A DNA stretch of 64,000 nt from Sinorhizobium arboris LMG 14919 (GTDB lineage Bacteria > Pseudomonadota > Alphaproteobacteria > Rhizobiales > Rhizobiaceae), in assembly GCF_000427465.1 (NCBI RefSeq), contig NZ_ATYB01000014.1, positions 186,001-250,000 on the forward strand, in the 5' to 3' direction. Positions 15,761-25,169 of the stretch are shown here, piece after piece. The stretch's first letter is position 1. Each line of letters opens with the position of its first letter. Both the position numbers and the translations under genes were made by a program. The notes under the pieces were generated by a model that saw only the letters and a list, made by a program, of their open reading frames with translations, made no database searches and had not been told where the DNA came from.

Positions 15761-18355
15761 ATGGTTACGATTCCCACCTCTCGCGACGTTGCTTATGCCA
15801 GCTCTCGATCGGGCCGCATAGCGCCCTCTGGGCCGTCTGTAAGCGTTGGCGCCGCGGTCGCAGATGCTGGCCAGGCTCTAACGCATGTCGCCTACAATCT
15901 GAACGACCTTCGCACCCAGGAGGCGCTCGACAATCAGAACAAGGCCGGCTTCGACCTCGAAACGAAGATTGCGCAGTTTCGCGATCAAGAAGAGCAGTCG
16001 TTTAACAAGGCGCGTGAGGAAGCCAGCGAAAGCGGAATCGGCTTTACCCGGTCCTTCATGGAAGGCTACGAGAAGCGTGCCAACGACTTCGTGAAGGCGA
16101 ATTTTGCCAACATTTCCGAAGGGCAGAACGCTCAGTCCCGGCAAACCCTCCTCGGCCTTGGCAACAGCCTGTATGGCAAGTCTCACGCCTACGAACAGCA
16201 GTCGAAAACGAACTTCTACGACCGCACCACGAACGGCAACCTGGACAAGATCCGAACGCAGATCGGCAACAACGCTGCTCCATTCGACCAGCTCAAGAAG
16301 CAGGGTCTGGAGGCAATCAATTCTGCAGACATGCCGGAAGCGTGGAAGGCTGAGCGTCGCGCCCTGTGGGACTCTGATGCGGCCGAAAGCAAGTGGCGCT
16401 GGAAATTCCAGCAGGACCCCGACACTGCCGTCCGCCAGATGAAGGGCATTACTGTTGACGCAAAGGGGCTCTCCAACGCGATCCAACAGACGGCTGAGCA
16501 ACTCGGTGTCAATCCCGTCGATCTCGCCACTGTCATGTCTTACGAGACAGGGGGCACGTTCGATCCTTGGAAAAAGGGCCCGACGACCAAATGGGGTGAG
16601 CATCGCGGCCTGATCCAGTGGGGCGAGCCGCAGCGCGCCAAATATGGCGTCACTGCAGATATGCCGATCGAGCAGCAGGTCGCGGCGGTTGGCCGGTATC
16701 TCCGCGATGCGGGCGTTCAGCCTGGCATGGGACTGCTTGACATCTACTCGGCCGTGAATGCCGGGGCCCCGGGCCTCTATGACCGCTCCGATTATAAGCA
16801 GGGCGGCGCTCCTGGTACCGTGGCCGACAAGGTGAAATACCAGATGGAGCAGCACAAGGCGAAAGCCGCGGCGCTTCTGGGCGGCACCTACACGCCAGCT
16901 GCAAATGATCCGGATCTTGACGCGATCCCCTATGAGCGTCGCGCGCAGTTGGCATCTTGGGGCGAAACCGAATACAGCCAGCAGATTACCAAGCAGCGTG
17001 CGGCCGCAAAGGACAGCTATAGCCTCCTGATTGCCACGCAGCCGGAGCAGGTGCGCGAAAGCGTCATCTTGCAGGACCCCGCGCTAGATACCGGTGACAA
17101 GGCGCAGTTGATCACCTCGCTTCGATCGGCGCTGAAGGAAAGTGCGGGCGTCAACCAATTCATCGGGTCGCTGGCGCAGGGCAATGTTGACGTCAATCCG
17201 TTCAATGCGGATCAGGTGAAGGTTGCCGACAAGGGATATGAGAAGCTTCTTTCCGTCGCCGCGAGCCCGGAAGAGCAGAAGGCCGTCACCTCCGATTTCG
17301 TCGCGCGCACCGGCTACATTCCCAAGACGGTGCAGGCAGAGCTGCGGAACGGCGCATCGTCCACAGATCCGGCCGTGGTTGCCCAATCGATGGAAGCGGG
17401 CCTCGTTCTCTCAAAGAATGCGCCTGTATCCTTCGGTGCGTTCGAAGGCTCTGCCGGCGTCCGGAGCAAAATGGACGTCTACAGGGCTTACACCCGCGAC
17501 ATGGGCTATTCGCCAGAAGAGGCTGGCCGGAAGCTGGTCGATGCCAATGATCCGGAAAAGGCTTCTCAGCGTGAGGCCTTGCTCAAGTCGAAGACTGTTG
17601 CGGATGCGCTAAAGGCGGTCTCTGCGGACACAATCGCTTCGTCCTTCGACACGAGCCGTCTCGGTCTTGCGCCGAATCCTTCCCTGGGACCCAACCCCGC
17701 CGCGGAAGCTGCAATGCTGGCCGAGTATCGATCGATCTACCAGGAAGCAATCGTTGAAGCCGGTGGCGACATGACGGCCGCGAAACTGGCGGCTGACGAG
17801 CGTTTCAAGCGCTCTTACGGAGTCACGGGCTTCTCGACGATGGGAAACAACGTCGTCGTCAAGAACCCTCCCGAGAAGGCCTATCCGCCGGCTCCTGATG
17901 GCACCTTCGATTACATTCGCGAGCAGCTGGCGGAAACGATGAAGGGTCAGGGCGTCGAGGCTGAAGAGTTCTTCCTGCATCCGGACGAGATGACGGCTCG
18001 AGATATCCGCGCAGGCCTGCCTCCACGGTATGTCGTGCTCTACCGCAAGGACGGGAAGCTCGAACGGTTCAATGTGCCGTTTTACGCCGACACGATCGAG
18101 ATGAAGAAGCGGTACGAAGAGAAGAAGGCGAACAGCATTCGCCAGTCCGAGGGCCGCATGATCGAAAACCGCGAGCGCTCTATTCGCGAACGCGACGCAG
18201 CGGAGAACGCCTTTGACCAGACAGTCGGTCCCGACTGGATGAAGGCTCGCGCTGCTGAACAGGAACGCGAGCGCGTCCGCCAGGACGAGACCTTGCGTGA
18301 TCTGCGCGGGTTCAACCCCGGCCCGATCAATGGCGGTGGTGGAGGCGGTTACTGA
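15761..18355 (+). CDS. Internal virion protein with lytic transglycosylase-like domain
   Basis: An 864-residue ejection protein. Residues about 245-345 resemble a lysozyme/transglycosylase fold: the likely catalytic glutamate is E262 in SYETGGTF, followed by GEHRGLIQWGEPQ and QQVAAVGRYL. That domain would open the peptidoglycan as DNA enters. The N-terminal 230 residues are coiled-coil-like, rich in Gln, Asn and Lys; the rest is helical and ends in a poly-glycine tail. The start of the next gene overlaps its stop by one base (TGATG). In T7 the similar enzyme activity belongs to gp16, so here it has moved to the smaller of the two big internal proteins. Confidence 0.75.
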   Translation: MVTIPTSRDVAYASSRSGRIAPSGPSVSVGAAVADAGQALTHVAYNLNDLRTQEALDNQNKAGFDLETKIAQFRDQEEQSFNKAREEASESGIGFTRSFMEGYEKRANDFVKANFANISEGQNAQSRQTLLGLGNSLYGKSHAYEQQSKTNFYDRTTNGNLDKIRTQIGNNAAPFDQLKKQGLEAINSADMPEAWKAERRALWDSDAAESKWRWKFQQDPDTAVRQMKGITVDAKGLSNAIQQTAEQLGVNPVDLATVMSYETGGTFDPWKKGPTTKWGEHRGLIQWGEPQRAKYGVTADMPIEQQVAAVGRYLRDAGVQPGMGLLDIYSAVNAGAPGLYDRSDYKQGGAPGTVADKVKYQMEQHKAKAAALLGGTYTPAANDPDLDAIPYERRAQLASWGETEYSQQITKQRAAAKDSYSLLIATQPEQVRESVILQDPALDTGDKAQLITSLRSALKESAGVNQFIGSLAQGNVDVNPFNADQVKVADKGYEKLLSVAASPEEQKAVTSDFVARTGYIPKTVQAELRNGASSTDPAVVAQSMEAGLVLSKNAPVSFGAFEGSAGVRSKMDVYRAYTRDMGYSPEEAGRKLVDANDPEKASQREALLKSKTVADALKAVSADTIASSFDTSRLGLAPNPSLGPNPAAEAAMLAEYRSIYQEAIVEAGGDMTAAKLAADERFKRSYGVTGFSTMGNNVVVKNPPEKAYPPAPDGTFDYIREQLAETMKGQGVEAEEFFLHPDEMTARDIRAGLPPRYVVLYRKDGKLERFNVPFYADTIEMKKRYEEKKANSIRQSEGRMIENRERSIRERDAAENAFDQTVGPDWMKARAAEQERERVRQDETLRDLRGFNPGPINGGGGGGY

Positions 18356-21300
18356 TGCCTTTGGATTTCACACGAGCTCAGCCTGAAGCCGCGACGGTCG
18401 GGATATCAGACTATGACAGGCCGGACCCGGCTTTCATGGACACGCTTTCCGCCGCCTATCGCCAGGAAAACATCATCGGATCTGCCTTCACCAATGCCCG
18501 GATCAACTTGGCGGCCGGCGACGTCAATTCAGTCGACCCTGAATACAATGTCTTCGAGGACCTGAAGGGCTACGAGGATTACGCGGACCGCTTCGAGAAC
18601 GTATTCAGCAGGCCGGCGGCGGATGCAAAAAAGGCTCAGATCGATCAGGAAAAGCGCGACCGCGAAACGCTTGCGGCAAGCGGTTGGACGGGCCTCGGCG
18701 TTTCGATGGCTGCGGGGCTGACCGACATTCCCACGCTCATTCCTGGCGGTGCCTTCGTCCGAGCCGGCAAGGTCGGCTATTCGGCATTGCGGTCGGTTGC
18801 CTCGGTCGGTGCTGCTGCCGGCGTTGGCGCCCTTGCCCAAGAGGCGGGACTGCAGGCCACGCAGGAACTGCGCACGCCAGCAGAAAGCGCGCTTGCCGTG
18901 GGAGGCTCCGTTATCCTGGGCGGGCTTATTGGTGGTGCTGGTGCGAAGTTCTTCAGCAAAGCCGAGTGGGGGCGTGTCAGCAAGCAACTCGAGGCGGATC
19001 TGACCGACGACGTCGCAGACCCGATCGACGTCACGAACACCATCGTCAAGCGGATGCAGGCGGCCGGTGCGGACTCCGTCGAAGAGCTCGACCTTTCTGA
19101 CCTGGGAATTGGCGGTCCGAAAGCTGCGGACCTGCTCGCGAGAGCAACGGCTGCAGTTCGTATCAATCCGGGCATTCAAACAATGCTGTCGCCGTCGGTG
19201 AAGGTCCGCGAAGTCTACGGCCGGCTCGTCGACAATCCGATCTATACGACCATGAACATGGAAGGCCGGTCGCTCGGGGCAGATGTTGAAAACTCGGTGA
19301 AGCTTTACGAGCGCGGTGCGGTCGGCACCTGGCTCGGCAATTCGCGCCAACTTTACCGGGAAGCACGCAAGGCCGGCTATACCGGGACGCGGACGGAGTT
19401 CTATCAGGCAATCGCTCACGCCGGCCGCCGCGGTGACGTTGACCCTGACGGCAACATGTTCGTGACGCGGGCCGCACGGGAAGCGCGCGGCCTGATTTTC
19501 GATCCATTGCTAGAGCGTGCGAAGGAATTGAAGCTCCTTCCCGACGACGTGAAGACGACGACGGCGGCAAGCTATGTCACGCGAATGTGGAACCGCCAGC
19601 GGCTGATCGGCGAGGAAACGCGTTTCCGAGATATCGCGCGCAAATATTTCAACGAAGAGCTGGACCGGGCCCTTATCCGGCAGGAGGAACGCCAGCTCGG
19701 CAACAAGATTGTCGAGTCGATGTACGTTGACGACCGGTTCAACAAGGCGTTTCAGCGCCTGTCCAACATCGAAAAACGGCTTTCCGACCGCGCCCGCATT
19801 CGCGGCGGCATGCTCTCGCGGGTTCAGACTGAGGAGGCTCGCCGTTTCGATGTCCTTCAGAAGCGTGCGCCACGTCCCGTCGTTGATGCGCTCCGCGAGG
19901 GAGCAGCAGACGACTCCTTGATCAAGACCGTAAAGGAAGCCAGATCCTCCGAGAACGTGAAGCGCGCGAAGACGCCGGTCCTCTCGATCCTGAGGAAGCG
20001 TGGGGGCGTTCGCATCGGCTCGCCTCTCGCCGGCGAACTGGAGGCTATCGGGGTAAACCCCAAAACCGTGCCTGGCCTCTTCAAACGTGAGGGCGGGCGC
20101 GGGGCTGCGGACAATATCGTTGCCCGCGAATTCGACCTCTTCGACAATCTTCCGACCGACGAAAACGGCTACGTGCTGCAGGACTCCATCATTGACGCGA
20201 TCCGCGCGGAAATGGCGGGTGTTCCGATCCGGTCCAGTGCTGACGAGGCCGAAGTTGCTTCCGCAGAGGCGCTTACTGAAAACGCCCGGCTCTGGCTGCA
20301 GTCGATCGGGCTCCGCGAGAACGCAACGATCAAGGAAATTCGCGAGCACCTTAATCAGGTGCTTGGCCCCGAAAATCTCTTGGGTGAGGTCGACGCCAAG
20401 ATTGCTCGCCTCAACCGGGAAATCGAGGAGTTCGACCAGGCCACAGACGCAATTAAGAACGAGCAGATCATTTCCGACGCGGAAGCGCGGAAGGTCGCTG
20501 ACGAACTGCGTACCCTGGAAGACGAGATTAACGCCAGTGCGGATCTCGCGAAGGCTTCGCCGGCAATTGGCCGCATGGTTGATTACGCCAAGGCTCGCCG
20601 TGAATATGGCGCCGCTCGCTATCAGCAGATCCGCGTCACGAACCGTCTTGAGGCACTGAAGCTTGTCGACTCCGAAGGACGCCTCACGCCCGAACTGGAG
20701 GCCGAGATGCGGAAACTCGCCACCGAGGCGAAGGAAATAGAGGAGAGGATCGCCAAGACCACCGCCAAATCGGACAAGCTCAAGAAGACGCTTCCGAAGC
20801 AGAAACAGGACATCCCCGACTTTGTCAGCCATGAGGACCGCGACGATTACATCAACGAAATCGTGGACTCGGTTTTCAACAACCTGACCGGCCGGGGGCA
20901 GGGTGATGTGCCCGAATGGCTCGTTCCTGTGACGCGTGGACCGCTGAAGGAGCGCACCTTCAATATTCCAGACGAGCGCGTCGAAGACTTCCTCGAGAAC
21001 GATATGGAACTGGTGCTGCGCCGCTATGCTCGCACGATGGCGGCTGAGGTCGAGATAGCGCAGAAGTTCGGCCGCGCCGACATGAAGGAGCAGTTTGAGG
21101 AAATCACGCGCGAATACACGGATCTTCGGAAAGCGGCGAAGACGGATGCAGAACGCGAAAAGCTCAATGCTGCCGAAGCCCGCGACGTCAAGAACCTCAC
21201 GGCATTTCGGGACTTGATCCGCGGCACCTATCGTGCGGCCGAGGAAGGCAGCGACTGGAGCAAGATTACTCGTGCGGCTCTCACCTGGAATTATGTCCGC

Positions 21301-22473
21301 CTCATGGGCGGCGTGGTGATGACCAGCCTAACGGATGCCGTCAACGTTCTGGGAAAATTCGGAATGCGAGCCACCATGCGGGAAGCTCTGCCCGGGCTTG
21401 TCAGCGGCACCAAGGCAGCGAAGATTGCCAGGCAGGACGCTCGCGAGCTTGGCGTCGTTGCTGAGCGCGTTTTGCAGTCCCGGCTGGCATCGCTTGCGGA
21501 TTTGCAAGACCCGTACCGGCACGGCTCCACGTTCGATCGGTTCCTTTCAAACACCTCGAATCTTTTCACCAAGGCCACCGGCCTCGGACTGTGGAACGAC
21601 ACGCTGAGGACCATGGTCTCGGTGATGTCGCAAAACCGTATTATGCGCGTTGCTCTGGAGTGGGATAAGGCGGCGAAGGAAGAGCGGGCCTATCTCGCGA
21701 TGCTGGGCATCGATGAGCACATGGCTGAACGGATCGCGTCACAGTTCCGCCGGCACGGGATCGAGGAAGAGGGTATCTACGGCGCTAATGCGTCGGCCTG
21801 GGATGACGCATTGGCTTACCGGACTTGGGCGGCTGCCCTCAATAAGGACGCTGACCGCACCATCATCGTCAAAGGCGTGTCGGATAATCCGCTCTGGATG
21901 AAGACGAACCTTGGCAAGTTGCTTTTCCAGTTTAAAAGCTTCGCTCTCGCAGCTCACCAGCGCATTCTTCTCGCCGGCCTTCAAGAGCGCCCGCATCGCC
22001 TCGCCGAGCAGCTCGTCTTTGCAACAGGCATCGGCATGCTGATTTCCTACCTGAAATACATCGAGCGCGGGGATTCCGACGAGGCGCAGCGGCTCCTGGA
22101 TAATCCGGGCTTGTGGATCGCGAACGGCCTCGATCGTTCGGGCGTGCTCGCTATTCCATTTGAGATTTCGAATACCGTCGAGAAGATTGGCTTGCCCGGG
22201 CTAATGACTGCTGCTCAGGCGGTTACCGGAGATGAAGACCGCGGCGGTTCTGCTTCGCGCTATGCGAGCCGCGGGAAGTTCGGTGCGCTCGCCGGCCCGA
22301 GCGTCGGTGCCTTCGAGGATCTGGCCGAGATCCTTCGTCAGGTCGCAGACGGTGATGTCAAAGAATCCGGCGCGAATGCGGTTATCCGGCAATTGCCTGG
22401 GGCTACCCTTCCGGGAGTCCGCTCAGCCATTCACATCGGCCTCAAGCCTGCGTTGGCAGAGGCGGTCGACTAA
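18355..22473 (+). CDS. Very large internal virion (ejection) protein, T7 gp16-like
   Basis: At 1372 residues it is the largest gene here. Two hydrophobic, alanine/glycine-rich stretches (about residues 110-165 and 178-200, e.g. AVGGSVILGGLIGGAGAKFF) could insert into the inner membrane during ejection. A long charged coiled-coil region follows (about 690-850: many Glu, Lys and Arg with spaced leucines). Further hydrophobic parts occur near 980-1010. This matches large podoviral internal core proteins that form the trans-envelope channel. No enzyme domain was recognised. It ends the ejection module; the next gene is convergent and shares four bases at the stops. Confidence 0.72.
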   Translation: MPLDFTRAQPEAATVGISDYDRPDPAFMDTLSAAYRQENIIGSAFTNARINLAAGDVNSVDPEYNVFEDLKGYEDYADRFENVFSRPAADAKKAQIDQEKRDRETLAASGWTGLGVSMAAGLTDIPTLIPGGAFVRAGKVGYSALRSVASVGAAAGVGALAQEAGLQATQELRTPAESALAVGGSVILGGLIGGAGAKFFSKAEWGRVSKQLEADLTDDVADPIDVTNTIVKRMQAAGADSVEELDLSDLGIGGPKAADLLARATAAVRINPGIQTMLSPSVKVREVYGRLVDNPIYTTMNMEGRSLGADVENSVKLYERGAVGTWLGNSRQLYREARKAGYTGTRTEFYQAIAHAGRRGDVDPDGNMFVTRAAREARGLIFDPLLERAKELKLLPDDVKTTTAASYVTRMWNRQRLIGEETRFRDIARKYFNEELDRALIRQEERQLGNKIVESMYVDDRFNKAFQRLSNIEKRLSDRARIRGGMLSRVQTEEARRFDVLQKRAPRPVVDALREGAADDSLIKTVKEARSSENVKRAKTPVLSILRKRGGVRIGSPLAGELEAIGVNPKTVPGLFKREGGRGAADNIVAREFDLFDNLPTDENGYVLQDSIIDAIRAEMAGVPIRSSADEAEVASAEALTENARLWLQSIGLRENATIKEIREHLNQVLGPENLLGEVDAKIARLNREIEEFDQATDAIKNEQIISDAEARKVADELRTLEDEINASADLAKASPAIGRMVDYAKARREYGAARYQQIRVTNRLEALKLVDSEGRLTPELEAEMRKLATEAKEIEERIAKTTAKSDKLKKTLPKQKQDIPDFVSHEDRDDYINEIVDSVFNNLTGRGQGDVPEWLVPVTRGPLKERTFNIPDERVEDFLENDMELVLRRYARTMAAEVEIAQKFGRADMKEQFEEITREYTDLRKAAKTDAEREKLNAAEARDVKNLTAFRDLIRGTYRAAEEGSDWSKITRAALTWNYVRLMGGVVMTSLTDAVNVLGKFGMRATMREALPGLVSGTKAAKIARQDARELGVVAERVLQSRLASLADLQDPYRHGSTFDRFLSNTSNLFTKATGLGLWNDTLRTMVSVMSQNRIMRVALEWDKAAKEERAYLAMLGIDEHMAERIASQFRRHGIEEEGIYGANASAWDDALAYRTWAAALNKDADRTIIVKGVSDNPLWMKTNLGKLLFQFKSFALAAHQRILLAGLQERPHRLAEQLVFATGIGMLISYLKYIERGDSDEAQRLLDNPGLWIANGLDRSGVLAIPFEISNTVEKIGLPGLMTAAQAVTGDEDRGGSASRYASRGKFGALAGPSVGAFEDLAEILRQVADGDVKESGANAVIRQLPGATLPGVRSAIHIGLKPALAEAVD

Positions 22474-22922
22474 ATCGGATCGTTGGGCACGCACGAAATC
22501 TGCTCGGCCGGGGGCTGATTGTTGCGTACTGCCTCGTAGGCCGCAGTTTCCTGCCGAGTTCGGCAAATTGGCCGCTGCACAATGTCGTATCCCTTGGCGG
22601 CCAAACATCTCTGAATGAAGCGTTCGCGCAGGCCTTGGTTTGCATCCGAGGTTGTCACAGAGCCAGGAATATTCACTGCTCCGACACGGTTGCAGCTCGT
22701 GTAATTGCCTATCGTCGAGCACTGCAGCGTCCCCGGATTGTAATAGCCGGGATTGGTATGGATCTGCGTGGACTCAGGAACCTGCTGCAGGCCCGCTATC
22801 CGACATTCGTCCGCCGCAAGTTGCCGTTCAGCCAACGATGAACCTGTCTTGTGAAGCACGTTCACAGGTCCGGTCACACACCCGGCCAGCAGCACCGCAA
22901 GTGCGATAGCGCATCTACGCAT
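22470..22922 (-). CDS. Prophage-encoded lipoprotein (moron)
   Basis: The start at 22922 has GGGGGA five bases upstream. The 150-residue protein opens with a classic lipoprotein signal (MRRCAIALAVLLAGC, lipidation at C15), so the mature protein should be membrane-anchored in the periplasm or on the surface. The rest is hydrophilic with several cysteines (DECRIAG; TLQCSTIG; SCNRVG; RCLAAKG), perhaps disulphide-linked. It runs against the late operon and ends inside the last codons of the ejection gene. Such isolated, reversed genes are often expressed from the lysogen and alter the host surface or exclude other phages. No family is recognised. Confidence 0.65.
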   Translation of the reverse strand: MRRCAIALAVLLAGCVTGPVNVLHKTGSSLAERQLAADECRIAGLQQVPESTQIHTNPGYYNPGTLQCSTIGNYTSCNRVGAVNIPGSVTTSDANQGLRERFIQRCLAAKGYDIVQRPICRTRQETAAYEAVRNNQPPAEQISCVPNDPI

Positions 22923-23017
22923 AAGAATCCCCCAACGCCCACTCGCGGCGATCAAACCCCAAACAGTTTCACAACGCAAGGCTGCTGCGCGGCCTTATTG
23001 CCTATTGAGGTAAATGC

Positions 23018-24922
23018 ATGTCGACAGAATTCAGCGACAGCCAGCACTACGGCTTCTTCATGAGCGGAACCACGCTCACGTCTGGCAATGGCTTCTACAT
23101 CAGATGGTCAGAGGTTGTACTTGCATCGCTGCGCGCCGCCGGCTTTCTCGACAACATGGAAGACGGCACGCTCCCGCCATCCGACCTGTCGAAGCTCTGG
23201 CTGGATAAGAACTTCGACCCGGCCCTGCTCAAGGAATGGAACCCTATCGGTGCGACTTGGGAGCAGGTGACAAATCAGACGCTCTTCGGCCGTGTTCCCT
23301 GGCGTGGGCCGTGGGAAAGCTCCGCAACCTATCGCCGAGCAGACGTGGTCAGCTATCAGGGCCGCATCTGGATCGCTGTGCAGCCAAGCCAGAATCACGC
23401 GCCAGCCGAGGATGCTCACTGGGATCTATTCCTTGAATCAGTAGCCGATGATGCCGTAAGCACTGCGAAAATTCAGGCGGGCGCTGTCACAACGCCGAAG
23501 ATTGCCGACAACGCGGTTACGAACGCTAAACAGGCGGACATGGCAACCGCCACGATCAAGGGACGAGCCACGGCAGGTGCTGGCGACCCGGAAGATCTAA
23601 CTGGCTCACAAGCGATCAGTATCCTGGATCCTAATAGCCAAGTCCTTCAGGGCGAAGGTCTCAAGCTGACCTATCATAAGGCAAGGGGCGCATGGCACAT
23701 CAAGGCGTTCGGCTCATCCCTCACAGACGTGGGTGCCGGCAACGCGACCGTCGATACGGCCGCGCTCCAGTCTGCCATGTCATCCGGCGAAATGATCGAC
23801 GTAAGCGGAGTGATATTGCAGGCCAACAATACTGTCGTCTGCAACCTTGAGAGTTCGAAAATCGGCGCGACAATTCAGTCAAACCGCAATGCTGGTGCGG
23901 TTAGTCAAATTAAGGTTGTCGATGATGCCTTGCCAGTCTTGTTCCAAGTCGGCCACGACAATTTCGAGGCGTCCGGATTCAGCGTCAGGGGCAACGACAC
24001 GAACGTGACCACGACCATGTTCTGGCTGGAACGAACTGTCGACACATACCGCGACATTGACGCTCGGATCGTGAATATGAGCCTCAATTTCGGGGCGAGG
24101 GCAATCTATCACAAAGGTCGCGGCCTAGAATTCTTTGGAAATACGATTTCTGATTTTCACACCGCTGGTATTGAGTTCGATCAGCCAGCTACGTGGACAC
24201 CTCGCGGCAGCACATCGATTGACGGTATTGACACGGGTACTCGCGGGGTTCGCATTCTGAGCAACCGCGTTCACGTGATGCAATCACCGTTCCTGTTGAA
24301 TGCGGGCACATACGCGCTGAACATCGGCGGCATCGAGGTTAACGGTGTCATGGCCGATGTCGGCTGCGATGGCGGGCTGTTCAAGGGTGTCTTTATCGAC
24401 ATGCAAGCGACGGACATCCAGTGCCGCTTCTCGGCGCAAGCGGGGTCGCGCATCTTCGAACTTAACCCTGGCTCGCGCAACATTACCCTGACGAACTTCA
24501 ATGCGGCCGGCTACATTGGGGCCAGCGGGAACAGAATGGCAAATCATGCTATCCGTATGACTTCTAGCGCCGCCAATCCCATCAAGGATATCTTTGTCAT
24601 CGGAGGCACTATCGGGCCAACCTTGCAAGCAGGCGTCAATCTGCAGGGTGACGGCGCGTATGAGAATATCTGCTTTAGCAATGTCGTGTGGGATCGAATA
24701 GGCCAAGACGGCGGCGATCGAAGCCCTATCCAGGTGAGTTCGACGGTTCCTAGCTCCGTGATCAAGCTCCTAGGAACGCATGGCCGAAGCAACTTTACGT
24801 CCCGACCATTCCTTCGGGCATTCAATACCCCAGCCAACAACACGCTCATCCGCGAAGTCACGTCGACGATTGATGCTTCGTTCAGTGGTTGGGCGACCGC
24901 TGGCGTCGTGGTGACGACCTGA
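23018..24922 (+). CDS. Tail spike / tail fibre with beta-helix domain
   Basis: The 634-residue protein likely recognises and may cut host surface polysaccharide. An N-terminal virion-binding part covers residues 1-90. A carbohydrate-binding-like module follows at about 95-140 (WRGPWESSATYRRADVVSYQG, then IWIAVQPSQN). A fibre linker with ADDAV, TPKIADNAVTNAK and GRATAGAGDPEDLTG repeats lies at about 145-205. The rest is a right-handed beta-helix of pectate-lyase type (from about 230; e.g. GLEFFGNTISDFHTAGIEF, RGVRILSNRVHV). No catalytic acids could be assigned. It stands alone after the moron, 95 bases beyond its start. Confidence 0.8.
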   Translation: MSTEFSDSQHYGFFMSGTTLTSGNGFYIRWSEVVLASLRAAGFLDNMEDGTLPPSDLSKLWLDKNFDPALLKEWNPIGATWEQVTNQTLFGRVPWRGPWESSATYRRADVVSYQGRIWIAVQPSQNHAPAEDAHWDLFLESVADDAVSTAKIQAGAVTTPKIADNAVTNAKQADMATATIKGRATAGAGDPEDLTGSQAISILDPNSQVLQGEGLKLTYHKARGAWHIKAFGSSLTDVGAGNATVDTAALQSAMSSGEMIDVSGVILQANNTVVCNLESSKIGATIQSNRNAGAVSQIKVVDDALPVLFQVGHDNFEASGFSVRGNDTNVTTTMFWLERTVDTYRDIDARIVNMSLNFGARAIYHKGRGLEFFGNTISDFHTAGIEFDQPATWTPRGSTSIDGIDTGTRGVRILSNRVHVMQSPFLLNAGTYALNIGGIEVNGVMADVGCDGGLFKGVFIDMQATDIQCRFSAQAGSRIFELNPGSRNITLTNFNAAGYIGASGNRMANHAIRMTSSAANPIKDIFVIGGTIGPTLQAGVNLQGDGAYENICFSNVVWDRIGQDGGDRSPIQVSSTVPSSVIKLLGTHGRSNFTSRPFLRAFNTPANNTLIREVTSTIDASFSGWATAGVVVTT

Positions 24923-24977
24923 GCCTCCAAGGCAATCGCGGAGCGTCGATTTCCCGATACGAATGCCGGTGAAAACA

Positions 24978-25169
24978 ATGGAACAGCTTGCGCTACGGGT
25001 TCTCGGGTCTATCGAGCGGAAGGGGGCCGCGCATTGGAAGCTCTACGCCCTCGCGGCTGTTTTCGGGTTGGCTGTGGGTATCGTTGCTGACCTCAGGCGA
25101 AGGCGCTTTTTCTGGGGGCTCATTCTGGGGTGGTATGCCGCTCTCTTGTTCGATCGTATCGTCGTTTAG
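24978..25169 (+). CDS. Small two-span membrane protein candidate, overlapping an opposite gene
   Basis: This 63-residue frame starts at ATG 24978 with GGTGAAAAC directly upstream, the same kind of site used by other genes of this prophage. Two membrane segments are predicted (LYALAAVFGLAVGIVA and FFWGLILGWYAALLF) with a basic loop (DLRRRR). It could be a holin-type or membrane accessory protein following the spike. All but the first 15 bases overlap the 3' end of a reverse-strand gene, so one of the two may be shorter or untranslated. It is listed because the RBS and the membrane pattern are good. Confidence 0.45.
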   Translation: MEQLALRVLGSIERKGAAHWKLYALAAVFGLAVGIVADLRRRRFFWGLILGWYAALLFDRIVV

